A stretch of DNA of 10,346 bases from Amoebophrya sp. AT5.2 (taxonomy: Eukaryota > Sar > Dinophyceae > Syndiniales > Amoebophryaceae), in NCBI GenBank assembly GCA_005223375.1, contig RXOD01006444.1:1-10346 (forward strand), in the 5' to 3' direction. Positions within the stretch are counted from its first letter, which is position 1. Each line of letters starts with the position of its first letter. Below are positions 1 through 6,970 of the stretch, piece by piece. Below the pieces are notes generated by a model. It had not been told where the DNA came from. It did no database searches and was given only the letters and a program-made list of their open reading frames with translations. The translations under genes were made by a program, and so were the position numbers.

Positions 1-2
1 CG

Positions 3-980
3 GCCGCGACGGCCGCGACGTCGTGGAGCGGCTCCTGGTTCCCGAACGGATTTCTCCAGCGCGCGGACGAACAGCCCGGCTTCCTGGCCCGCCGCGAGCT
101 CACGCTGCTCCCGGCCGAGGAAAAAGCGGCGACGAACGCTGCGCCGGCGACGGCGGAGGACAAAGCAGCATTTCTGGAGATGCGGCATGGTGCTGTTGCT
201 GCGCAACCGAGCGAGCTAGCTGCAGAGCCAGCAGCTCCGGCCGCCACCGCCCCCGGTCCCCCTGTGGAAACTCGGGCGGTAGGGATGGATCAGGAGCCCG
301 AGTCCGAGCGCGATCGCGACACAGCAGCAGCGCGCCTCAAGGAGATGACGCGGGCGAGCCTGCGCGTGCACTTGCAGGTGACCCAGCCAAAACTGCGTCT
401 CGCGGAAGCTCATGATGAAGATCGTATTGAAACCAAAGAACTCGAGGAATGGAGTAAGCGACGCAAGGAACTCGAGCGCGACGGTTGGGAACTGATCGCG
501 CCCAAATGCGAGGGCCGCGAACCAGAAGAGACGGGACACGACGCTGTGGATTCCGAGGACCATCCTGCTCTGTTGCGCTTTTCGTATCCGATCGACTGCA
601 AGCCTGCCAGCGTGATGACCGACCCGTGGAAGAAGCAAAACAAGGCCGGAGTGATCGATACAGTTGTGGACTTTACCGAAATCCCGGCAGACGAGCTCAG
701 GCTGCCAACAAGCATGAACACGAAAGAAGTAACGAGATGGATGCCCGCCACGGACATTGCGAATGAATTCCGCAGTCATGGTTACATAGGCGTAGAACAC
801 ACGCGACCGGTCGTGCGGCAAATGACCTCTGGAAGCAATCCCGATTGTGGCAACCCGAACACGCTCGCGCAAACAATCCCGGAGCAGCAATCGGTTCATT
901 ACATGCGGAAATGTCCGGGAGAGGCGGTACTTGCGGATGGAAGATACGGCTTCAACTTCTATCTTTCTACGTACATATGA
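3..980 (+). CDS. 3' part of an unrecognised protein gene (start outside window)
   Basis: The frame is open from the first full codon of the window to a TGA at 978-980, about 325 codons, so the true start lies upstream; the first in-frame ATG inside the window is at 180. The N-terminal part is Ala/Glu/Pro-rich (RRELTLLPAEEKAA, about residues 29-42). A charged, probably helical stretch follows (IETKELEEWSKRRKELERDG, about residues 142-161). The C-terminal third is more globular in composition, with WKKQNKAGVIDTVVDFTEIP. I do not recognise the family, and no signal peptide or membrane helix is visible. The coding call rests on the long open frame, GC-biased third positions and balanced composition; an antisense frame of similar length is less protein-like. 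The next gene begins only 126 bases downstream in the same frame, so the two may be exons of one gene if a short intron removes the stops at 978-980 and 993-995. Confidence 0.6.
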   Translation, partial: AATAATSWSGSWFPNGFLQRADEQPGFLARRELTLLPAEEKAATNAAPATAEDKAAFLEMRHGAVAAQPSELAAEPAAPAATAPGPPVETRAVGMDQEPESERDRDTAAARLKEMTRASLRVHLQVTQPKLRLAEAHDEDRIETKELEEWSKRRKELERDGWELIAPKCEGREPEETGHDAVDSEDHPALLRFSYPIDCKPASVMTDPWKKQNKAGVIDTVVDFTEIPADELRLPTSMNTKEVTRWMPATDIANEFRSHGYIGVEHTRPVVRQMTSGSNPDCGNPNTLAQTIPEQQSVHYMRKCPGEAVLADGRYGFNFYLSTYI

Positions 981-1106
981 TCGACGCTGTCGTAACGCGA
1001 ATTTTGCGGAACCTCGCTTGCACAACAGAGAATTGCATTGAGTGCTAGAGCTGCACCTGCACATCACAGCTGGTGCTGGAGCTGGTTCAGAATTTCGAGT
1101 TTCTTG

Positions 1107-4100
1107 ATGAAAGTTGATCATGTTTACTTATCTGAAATAAATCAGGGCGTGGGCGACCTGGACCTCAGCGGCTCAGAGAAGCTGGCAGAGGCAATCGAGA
1201 AGGGCGTCTTTCAGGGGGTCTGGAGTCTGGAGGCTGAGAACGTACATGCACGCATGGGCGACCTCCGGTCAGTGCTAGCCAGTGCTCTCGCGGCGCACTC
1301 CGGCTCCGCGGAAAGCAGCGCGGACCGCGACGAGGCAGCTCGTTTTCGCAGGTTGGTCGACTCGTCCGTGGGCCTCGTCGTCTTCAACGTGCAGTCTTTC
1401 CTGAGTAGTGTGAAGAGCGATGAAGGCATCGGGGCAGTGCATGCAGGCGCCGGGGAGCTGATCATTTTCATGGTTGTTAATGACTATCGGAGTCTGGTGT
1501 CGGATCACGAGGCTGTGCAGAAGCTGCTGGGCGCTGACCGAAAGATTCGGTTTGTGGTATTTGCGGGGTTGAACGACGCCGGCCTCTCCGAGATTTTCAA
1601 ACTGATGTCGACCTCTACACTACCAGTGGAGGAGGGATGGGCTATGCCGACACTCGAGCGCTCTGCACAGCCCTCACCGAAGGGCCTGGCTTCCCGCACG
1701 ACCGTCCTCCTAGTGGACCCACAGATTGTACAGAGTGAGCTCGACACGAAGTCCCCTCCCTCCGGGGACAGCGACCCGAGCGAGCAGAGCGAGGACGCAA
1801 GCTTGCTGCACAAGGCGCTTCTCGAGGTGTACGGGACTGGCGCCTGGGTCGGGCAGGGAAGCGACCCTGAATTGCAGGACCCAGCGCATCGCCTGTACTA
1901 CCTGATGCACCGCCTCGCGCCAACGCGCAAGCGCATTGCGTTTGCGCCGGACAATTTCGACTTCGATTTCATAATGCGCCTCGAAAAGCACAAAGCCCAC
2001 GTTGCCCCGGCTGGCACTGTGGGATTTGCGTGCGCGGTGCTGGCAGAACCGCCACCGGGAGAGGAGGCGACCACGACCAAGTGGATCCTTCCGGAGAAAA
2101 AGAAAACCTTCAAGCTTTACAATAAGCTGGTGCGCGACGAGGACCTCCGTCAAGCGCTGCTCGAGGCGAGCGTTGGGACGAACGAAGCTCTGCTCGGCCT
2201 ACTAGTTGACGTGGCGGGGACCATTCAGAACGAAGCTGAGAGCACAAAGCTGACCAAACTCGTGCTGAAGCTTGCCGAGACCGTGCGTCCTGCGGAAGAA
2301 GAGCCACCTCGTCCTGCGGAAGAAGAGCCGGACGGCGAAATTAGTCTAGAAGATGGAGGGCATGAGGATGAGGGTGAACGTGATGACGATGAGGAAGAGT
2401 TTGACGAGGACGAGGGGGAACACGGGGATGGAGAAGAACCGCAGGACGCGGAGGAGAATCACGAAGAAGGCCTGGAGGGGACGCGCACGACGGACCGCTT
2501 GGAATACTTCCTGCACGCCCTGATAGAGCTTGAAGCTGCCACTCACGAGCAGGCGGAAGGTGGCGAGGCGTCTGAGTTTGCTCTGCAAGAAGCTGTGTCG
2601 AGGCTTCCGTCCGCCACGTACCGAGGGGAAGACCAATCAGGCGCCGCGCTTGAGGAGTTTGTGAACCTGGAGAAGGGTATGACCTATCCCGTCGTGTTCC
2701 GCGGGCACGTACAGGCACACGTAGCTGATGAAGAGGAACAAAGCGTGGAACAACTGGAGCGCGGCGCAGCAGAGGAACGAGCAGGAGTGGAAGAGGACGG
2801 CGCAGAGACAGAGACAGATGAGAAAGGCACTAAAAGCAGCTTTCTCCAAGTGCACCGCCGCACGGGTCGATTCCACCAGAAACACAAGCGTGTGCGCCAG
2901 CACCGCAAGCGCGTCGCTCGTGTCGGGCCGCCACGAAGCGCCCAACCATGTGACCAGGAAGGGGGCGTCGTTGGTGCTTGCAGCAAAGACGATGGTGCCG
3001 ACAACGTGGCCACGAAAGACGACGGTTTTCTGCAGGTACGCCACCGTACTGGCCATGGCCATAAGCATAAACGCGTCCACCAGAAGGAGCAGAAACGCGT
3101 CCACCAGAAGGAGCAGAAACGCGTCCACCAGAGGCACAAACACCCTTTTCGCTCGAAAAGGGCGATACGCGCAGCGAAGAAACGCGCCGGTGTACTTCCT
3201 CCCGGCGCGCATAGCTCAAACAGCGGCTTTCTCCGAATGCAGCGCCGCACGGGCCATCTCCAGAAGCGCACACGCGTCCGCCAGCGCTATAAACGCGTCC
3301 TGCAGAAACACAAGCGGGTTCGGCAGAACCAGCAACGCGTTGCTCGCGTCGGAACCGGGGAGCGCGGGAAGAAGGCGAAACGCGCAACCAAAAGCACAGC
3401 GAAGAAACGGACCAGGGCTCCTAACACAGAAAAAGGAAACGGCAAAAGCAAAGAGCCTTGGTTTTCGGACGCCCACGAGGGTCAGGAGGACGAGGAGTTT
3501 GACGATGATGATGATGATGATGATGATGAGGAAGAAGAAGAAGAAGAAGAACAGGAAGAAGATGCTGGCAATGACCCTGATGGCGCTCGGCCCGAAGAAG
3601 ACGGTAGTATTATTGCGAAGGATTTCGACGTTACGACGGGTGCTTACGGTACGCCCTCGGCTGGCGATGGGCACCTCCTGAAGGTGTATTGCAACCCCGC
3701 GCACATGGCAGCCGTTGCTGCGCGTTTTTCGGATTCCCTCGTCACGCTGACGGGGTATGCACTGTTCGTACTGTCAAACGCGGGCGATTACGGCTACCAA
3801 ACACACGGCGGCGGAAGGGACTTCAACGACGAGTACGACGAGGAGGACGATGATGATGAGTACAACAATGACGAGCGCGAGAGTTTTGCTGAGGTCGACC
3901 ACGACGAAGATGAGGATGAAGAAGAAGATGGCCCCGGCGACGACCCCCGGCGGAATCCGAACGAAGCGTCGGCCGGCGTCGGCGAAGGGCCCGATTACGA
4001 GACTGACGAGGGGGACGACGTCGGCGAGCAGGTTGTTGTGTACATACCGCAGCTTGATGCGCTCGTGGTGGCTCCAGTGGGCAACGTAATTTCGGCCATG

Positions 4101-4799
4101 TTGCCACCAACTGTGGCAAACCTTGGAGAGTTCCCGCCGCTGAAGTATGAAACAGAAGGTCCGGGTAGCGACGACTCTGCCGCCAGATCTCGGAAGCTTA
4201 ATCCGGGCAGAAAAGGTGATTTGAAGGAGCAAGAGGAGGAAGAAGAAGAAGAAGGCGATGAAGGCTCCTTCCTCCAAGAGACCCTGGGTCGGCAGCGGAC
4301 TCCCGGACACTTCGCGCCGTATGCTGATGGGTTGCCAGTCACTTTTCGCGACATAAACGCGCCCGGTACCCGAGAGCTGATAGATTTCGCGCTCGAGCTC
4401 AAGCATCGTCACGACGGGGACGAGGACGACGGCTACGACGACGGGGCACAGGAAAGATTCCCTGTAGAGGGGACAGCAGGCGGTGGCGCTGACAGAGGCA
4501 GCAGAGCTCCGGGTTCAGGATTCCTCCCTGGCGGCGGCGGTGCACCTGGGCCATTCGGACCCGTCCCTCATGTGGGTCCTCCAATCGGTCCTCCGATGGG
4601 CCCGCCCGCGGCGGTTGGCCCTCCGGCTGGCGTGGCTGCTGGTGCCGCGGCTGGAGGTGACTTGCCGCCAGCCGACAACGCAAAGCTCAAGCTCCAGCTC
4701 GCAAGTGCTGACTCGGGCTCGTCGAACAAGGAAAAGAAACGAGACTGCGGAACGGTATTGTTCTCCCCTAGTTCGATGGTAATGGTAGATCCGATGTAG
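1107..4799 (+). CDS. Large charge-blocked protein: acidic and basic repeats, Pro/Gly-rich tail
   Basis: An uninterrupted 1230-codon frame runs from the ATG at 1107 to TAG at 4797-4799. The frame is open back to 996, but 1107 is its first ATG (MKVDHVYLSEI). Residues 1-390 look globular, with four hydrophobic strand-like segments near 88-95, 117-127, 146-159 and 197-206 in a beta-alpha pattern; I cannot name the fold. An acidic region follows (about 394-456), then a mixed helical part, then a very basic region (about 573-782) built from three related modules. Next come a second acidic block with nine Asp then eight Glu (from residue 799), a small hydrophobic segment (LLKVYCNPAHMAAVAARFSD), more acidic blocks, another hydrophobic segment (VVVYIPQLDALVVAPVGNVI) and a GPP-rich tail near 1150-1180. 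The function is unknown; alternating charge suits an intrinsically disordered scaffold or nucleic-acid-binding protein, which is inference. It may be spliced to 4950-5105, adding a membrane anchor. Confidence 0.85.
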   Translation: MKVDHVYLSEINQGVGDLDLSGSEKLAEAIEKGVFQGVWSLEAENVHARMGDLRSVLASALAAHSGSAESSADRDEAARFRRLVDSSVGLVVFNVQSFLSSVKSDEGIGAVHAGAGELIIFMVVNDYRSLVSDHEAVQKLLGADRKIRFVVFAGLNDAGLSEIFKLMSTSTLPVEEGWAMPTLERSAQPSPKGLASRTTVLLVDPQIVQSELDTKSPPSGDSDPSEQSEDASLLHKALLEVYGTGAWVGQGSDPELQDPAHRLYYLMHRLAPTRKRIAFAPDNFDFDFIMRLEKHKAHVAPAGTVGFACAVLAEPPPGEEATTTKWILPEKKKTFKLYNKLVRDEDLRQALLEASVGTNEALLGLLVDVAGTIQNEAESTKLTKLVLKLAETVRPAEEEPPRPAEEEPDGEISLEDGGHEDEGERDDDEEEFDEDEGEHGDGEEPQDAEENHEEGLEGTRTTDRLEYFLHALIELEAATHEQAEGGEASEFALQEAVSRLPSATYRGEDQSGAALEEFVNLEKGMTYPVVFRGHVQAHVADEEEQSVEQLERGAAEERAGVEEDGAETETDEKGTKSSFLQVHRRTGRFHQKHKRVRQHRKRVARVGPPRSAQPCDQEGGVVGACSKDDGADNVATKDDGFLQVRHRTGHGHKHKRVHQKEQKRVHQKEQKRVHQRHKHPFRSKRAIRAAKKRAGVLPPGAHSSNSGFLRMQRRTGHLQKRTRVRQRYKRVLQKHKRVRQNQQRVARVGTGERGKKAKRATKSTAKKRTRAPNTEKGNGKSKEPWFSDAHEGQEDEEFDDDDDDDDDEEEEEEEEQEEDAGNDPDGARPEEDGSIIAKDFDVTTGAYGTPSAGDGHLLKVYCNPAHMAAVAARFSDSLVTLTGYALFVLSNAGDYGYQTHGGGRDFNDEYDEEDDDDEYNNDERESFAEVDHDEDEDEEEDGPGDDPRRNPNEASAGVGEGPDYETDEGDDVGEQVVVYIPQLDALVVAPVGNVISAMLPPTVANLGEFPPLKYETEGPGSDDSAARSRKLNPGRKGDLKEQEEEEEEEGDEGSFLQETLGRQRTPGHFAPYADGLPVTFRDINAPGTRELIDFALELKHRHDGDEDDGYDDGAQERFPVEGTAGGGADRGSRAPGSGFLPGGGGAPGPFGPVPHVGPPIGPPMGPPAAVGPPAGVAAGAAAGGDLPPADNAKLKLQLASADSGSSNKEKKRDCGTVLFSPSSMVMVDPM
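2286..2333 (+). repeat. Two 24-bp tandem units encoding RPAEEEP(P/D)
   Basis: Two head-to-tail 24-bp units differ only in their last three bases and encode RPAEEEPP and RPAEEEPD. They open the first acidic block of the large charge-blocked protein. Near identity at DNA level suggests a recent duplication. Confidence 0.9.
2838..3353 (+). repeat. Three diverged basic modules in the large protein
   Basis: Three modules share a start (FLQV, FLQV, FLRM), then RRTG or HRTG, then repeated KRV(R/H)Q units. They begin at about 2838 (SSFLQVHRRTG), 3021 (DGFLQVRHRTG) and 3222 (SGFLRMQRRTG). The first and third both end in QRVARVG or KRVARVG. The modules are rich in Lys, Arg, His and Gln with almost no acidic residues, although acidic linkers separate them. 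The repetition shows in the protein and partly in the DNA, as in shared codons for the RRTG part. Such clusters often bind nucleic acid or polyanions, but no defined binding fold is recognised. Confidence 0.8.
3069..3140 (+). repeat. 24-bp tandem repeat, three copies (KRVHQKEQ)
   Basis: Units at 3069-3092 and 3093-3116 are identical; the unit at 3117-3140 differs at its 3' end. They encode KRVHQKEQ, KRVHQKEQ and KRVHQRHK inside the second basic module. The unit length is a multiple of three, so gain or loss keeps the frame; copy number may vary between strains. Confidence 0.92.
3501..3551 (+). repeat. GAT/GAA trinucleotide microsatellite encoding D9-E8
   Basis: One GAC is followed by eight GAT codons (3504-3527), then GAG and seven GAA codons (3528-3551), giving nine Asp followed by eight Glu. 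Pure codon runs point to slippage expansion rather than selection on codon choice. Shorter acidic runs occur near 3838-3860, 3904-3930 and 4229-4256. Confidence 0.95.
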
Positions 4800-4949
4800 A
4801 AGATAGAGATTATGTGTAGCTCCAAAGAATCGCAGAAGCCGTGGTGCATTCATAGAAGTGAAGTTGGTTTCCATTCTGTATTTGCTTTCGCGCCAGCTCC
4901 TGCTTTGGAGATTTTTATATATCAAAAAAAACGTACATCATCTCATCAG
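4779..4949 (+). other. Candidate intron joining the large protein to a membrane-anchor exon
   Basis: The donor would be GTAATG at 4779 (alternative GTAGAT at 4785) and the acceptor TCTCATCAG ending at 4949. The segment is more AT-rich than its flanks, with TTTTTATATATC and an A8 run. Its length of 171 is a multiple of three and both flanks are in the same frame, so removal fuses codon ATG 4776-4778 to TGC at 4950 in phase 0. The alternative donors at 4785 and 4755 also keep the frame. Retention ends the protein at the TAG at 4797-4799. The call rests on splice-like ends, composition and frame match only. Confidence 0.45.
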
Positions 4950-5105
4950 TGCGTGATTATCCTCCTGTGCGTCCTCGGCACGGTGTTTTTCGCGGGAGTG
5001 GCGGTGGTGGCCTTCTGTGTTACGTTCGATGGGCGCAGTGGTGGGAGGCATACGCAGTTCCTGACCCTTTCCGCGGATGAACAGCGCCGCGCAGCCGATG
5101 ATTAA
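4950..5105 (+). CDS. Candidate 3' exon: single transmembrane helix and short tail
   Basis: The open segment ends at TAA 5103-5105 and encodes about 26 hydrophobic residues (CVIILLCVLGTVFFAGVAVV and onward through AFCVTF, 4950-5027), then a polar tail of about 25 residues (FDGRSGGRHTQF to ADEQRRAADD). GC content and codon use return to the coding pattern here after the AT-rich stretch before it. The frame continues that of the large charge-blocked protein, so the simplest reading is its last exon, making that protein C-terminally membrane-anchored. The alternative is a separate small membrane protein starting at ATG 4812 (97 codons). Its first 46 residues come from AT-rich, non-coding-looking DNA, so I favour the exon reading. 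Confidence 0.45.
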   Translation, partial: CVIILLCVLGTVFFAGVAVVAFCVTFDGRSGGRHTQFLTLSADEQRRAADD

Positions 5106-5255
5106 GAGACATTTTCACAATCTACTCTTGTTTCGCCAATTTTTCGAAAACAGCACCCTGCTAGCTTTTATAGCTAAGAGTTCGGTTCGACTCCGACGAG
5201 ATCTTTTTTCGGGAATAGGAAGCTGTTGCTCGTCGTTCTTGCAGTGGCACTGAGC
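5106..5255 (+). other. AT-rich intergenic gap
   Basis: This gap follows the TAA at 5103-5105. It holds T- and A-rich stretches, a short hairpin-forming sequence (TAGCT/AGCTA, 5162-5176) and a Pol III-like B-box with a T run. No coding frame is convincing. It probably carries the 3' untranslated region of the upstream gene and the promoter of the next. Confidence 0.5.
5161..5209 (+). ncRNA. tRNA 3'-half-like sequence: perfect B-box plus T6
   Basis: Positions 5184-5194 read GGTTCGACTCC, a perfect match to the Pol III B-box consensus GGTTCGANTCC that forms the T-arm of tRNAs. Flanking bases allow four of five T-stem pairs. A stem-loop sits just 5' (TAGC/GCTA around a 7-base loop, 5162-5176), where an anticodon arm would be. 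A T6 run, a typical Pol III terminator, follows at 5204-5209. However, no matching 5' acceptor strand or A-box is found upstream, the variable region would be only three bases, and the anticodon loop is unconvincing. It could be a decayed tRNA, a tRNA-derived fragment or chance. Confidence 0.25.
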
Positions 5256-5462
5256 ATGTTTGGTGGACCCTCACTGTATAGGTTTGTGAGTGGCTGTGGC
5301 TCCCATGCATCCGCCCGCCGCATGATTCCGCCTATTCCCCTGTCCAAGAGCAGGCCCTACGCCTACGGCCCACGCCCGCCTGGCACACTTTCGCGACGCG
5401 AGCTCGCATTTCTTTCGCGACCCCCCTCGTGCCTTGGTGGTACGAATAGCAAGTTCACTTAA
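5256..5462 (+). CDS. Possible 5' exon or small ORF, unrecognised
   Basis: An ATG at 5256 opens a 68-codon frame (MFGGPSLYRF, later SKSRPYAYGPRPPGTLSRRE) to TAA at 5460-5462. The body (about 5300-5440) is GC-rich like the coding blocks and unlike its AT-rich surroundings. It lies just before the gene at 5557-6611, which lacks its own ATG near its start, so it may supply that gene's first exon. The one clean phase-compatible donor is GTGAGT at 5286, which would leave only ten residues (MFGGPSLYRF) joined to 5557 and place the GC-rich body inside the intron. The donor-like GTACGA at 5440 is in the wrong phase for the acceptor at 5556. The assignment is unresolved. Confidence 0.3.
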   Translation: MFGGPSLYRFVSGCGSHASARRMIPPIPLSKSRPYAYGPRPPGTLSRRELAFLSRPPSCLGGTNSKFT

Positions 5463-5556
5463 AAAGCTATTCAAAAGCTTTTCTTGAAAAGAAAGATCCG
5501 ACAGCATTGGAGTGTGAAAAGCGGTCGTTCTGTAAAGTGTGGTGGGGAATGTGCAG

Positions 5557-6611
5557 GAAATCAGTGGGGACGAGGACGAGGAGTTCTCGATCGGTGCGAG
5601 TGAAGGTGGAGAGGGGCTGACAGGCGGAGAGGGGCCGGCGGGCGAGGACGGCGCCCCCGGCGCGCAGGTGCAGTCGCTGTCGTCGATGACGACGAACCCG
5701 AATGATTCCATGGCGCCGGTGGAGAGGACCACGATGGTCGGCGGAGGCCAGTTCGAGACCTACAACGAAGACGACGAGCGCGTGCTGGACTCGCTGCCAG
5801 TGCTGCCGTTCAGCGAGCAAATGGCGACGCGAGCGTCAAGCCTCAGGAACACGCAGAACAACATCACTGTGAACAACATCACCAATAACATCACGCAACA
5901 GCGCCGGAAGCTGAAGTCGAAGAAGGCCAAGGCCGCAGCGGGGGCGGGTGGAAGCGAAGTGGGCACGCCTGCTGGTGCTACCGCGTCCGGCGGCAGCGAG
6001 CGGTGGGAGGACCACCTGACGAGACCAAGAGCGCTCCCGGGTTCGACGGTTTCCGGAGCCGACAACACGTACCCGTTGACGGGAAGCGGACTCGACAAAC
6101 TGGTGCACTATCAGTACATAGCCACAACAAGTCCAGAAGAAAACGAAAAAGACTTTGAGCTGGTACTAAACTACTTAAAACTACCTTCTCCGCAGCATCT
6201 TCGACAGGTTTCGTCTCTCGGGGGAAAGTTGGACACAGTCGTAGTAAGTTTTTTGTTTTTTATGACTTCAGTAGCTAAATCAATGTCGTGAATCATGATC
6301 GGCAGAAACCTGATCCTGAACCATCGCTCGTCGCCATATCGCAGGTCCCGGGTCGTGCGGAAGCGAAGAAGCAGAAAAGTATGTCTTCGAGCCGCGTCGT
6401 GGAGACGGGTAGCGTTGCGCTGACCAGCGGCGGCCCGTCATCGTCCAGCTTCGTGCCTGCCGGGGAGAGCGGTGTGGGCAAGAGCAGCCAGTCCCGCAAT
6501 GCCAAGGGGAAGAATGGCAAAAGTGGCGAAGTCTCCTTCAACATCGGGCAGCGAAGCCAGATATGGCCGCTGCCACGGTCCCACGGAGACCCTAACAAGG
6601 AGGAGATTTAA
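5557..6611 (+). CDS. Two-exon gene for a low-complexity, probably disordered protein
   Basis: The frame is open from 5536, with a likely splice acceptor (AATGTGCAG) ending at 5556. The first ATG is not until 5686, so the start is uncertain and may lie in an upstream exon. Exon 5557-6243 (229 codons) begins EISGDEDEEFSIGASEGGEG. It has an Asn-rich triple NIT stretch near residues 101-114, a basic cluster RRKLKSKKAKA (116-126) that could be a nuclear signal, an Ala/Gly-rich linker and a more structured end (ENEKDFELVLNYLKLPSPQ). After the 62-nt intron, exon 6306-6611 adds 101 Ser/Gly/Lys-rich residues ending PRSHGDPNKEEI and TAA. Removing the intron restores one continuous frame across a phase-0 junction. 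I recognise no domain or family. Confidence 0.75.
6244..6305 (+). other. Spliceosomal intron, 62 nt, GT-AG
   Basis: It starts GTAAGTTTTTTG and ends GATCGGCAG, and is AT-rich between GC-rich exons. The upstream frame would stop at TGA 6289-6291 inside it. Removal joins codon GTA (6241-6243) to AAA (6306-6308) in phase 0 and continues open to TAA at 6609-6611. A second acceptor at 6344 (ATATCGCAG) is also in phase and would skip 13 codons (KPDPEPSLVAISQ). Confidence 0.8.
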
Positions 6612-6676
6612 TGTCGAGTACGAGATGTAGATGTTGAGGACCACTACAAGAGATGGCTGTGGCCACTGACTGTCGA

Positions 6677-6682
6677 AATAAA
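6677..6682 (+). promoter_or_regulatory. AATAAA polyadenylation-signal-like hexamer
   Basis: AATAAA occurs 66 bases after the stop of the upstream two-exon gene, a usual place for a eukaryotic poly(A) signal. In AT-rich DNA this hexamer is common, and some protists do not use it. Confidence 0.3.
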
Positions 6683-6905
6683 GAGAAACTAAAGCGGGAG
6701 GAGTAGCAAATTGAGACAGCAAGGAACGACAAATACACGACTGCAATCAACAGATTCAAGATATAAATTTTTCGATTTTTAGAACACTTTTTTTGCTTTG
6801 TTTTCAAAACGATCAATCAAGGCTCTTCTCCCAGAATTCAAAAGAATTTCCAATTATTCACTGGCACAATTGAAGAAATATTTTGAGGAAGAAAAATTTT
6901 TGTTT

Positions 6906-6970
6906 CACCACTACTGACCAGGCGTCGCTAAGCAACGCGATATCACTGTTTGAGAAACCATCAAGTGGTG
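6906..6970. other. Nested inverted repeats upstream of the transporter
   Basis: CACCACT (6906-6912) pairs with AGTGGTG (6964-6970). Inside lies a near-palindrome at 6922-6938, with GCGT and GCT arms facing AGC and ACGC around a central A and one C-A mismatch. It could be a protein-binding site in the transporter promoter, a structured RNA, or chance; the sequence alone does not decide. Confidence 0.35.

Noticed and set aside
1038..1106. Upstream TTG start for the large protein
   Set aside because: TTG is not a usual eukaryotic start. The ATG at 1107 is in frame, and the 23 extra residues (Trp/His/Ser-rich) show no signal-peptide pattern.
216..1121. Antisense open frame of about 300 codons
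   Set aside because: It overlaps the + strand frame that is open from the window edge. Its product is Arg/Cys/His/Ser-rich without domain-like segments, as expected for the complement of a GC-rich gene, and it crosses the gap between two + strand genes.
2637..3271. Antisense frames rich in Leu/Phe/Val (repeated LVDAFLLL) that look like membrane helices
   Set aside because: They are the complement of the repeated Lys/Arg/Gln codons in the basic modules. The sense frame is continuous for 3.7 kb across the region.
5271..5732. Antisense open frame of 153 codons
   Set aside because: It is Pro/Ser-rich, the complement of the Gly/Glu-rich exon, and runs through the likely intron and splice acceptor of the + strand gene.
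6924..6938. X-box-like (RFX) site, GTCGCTAAGCAAC
   Set aside because: It resembles the X-box half-sites only loosely, and nothing in the window links it to cilia genes. It is kept only as an unassigned palindrome.
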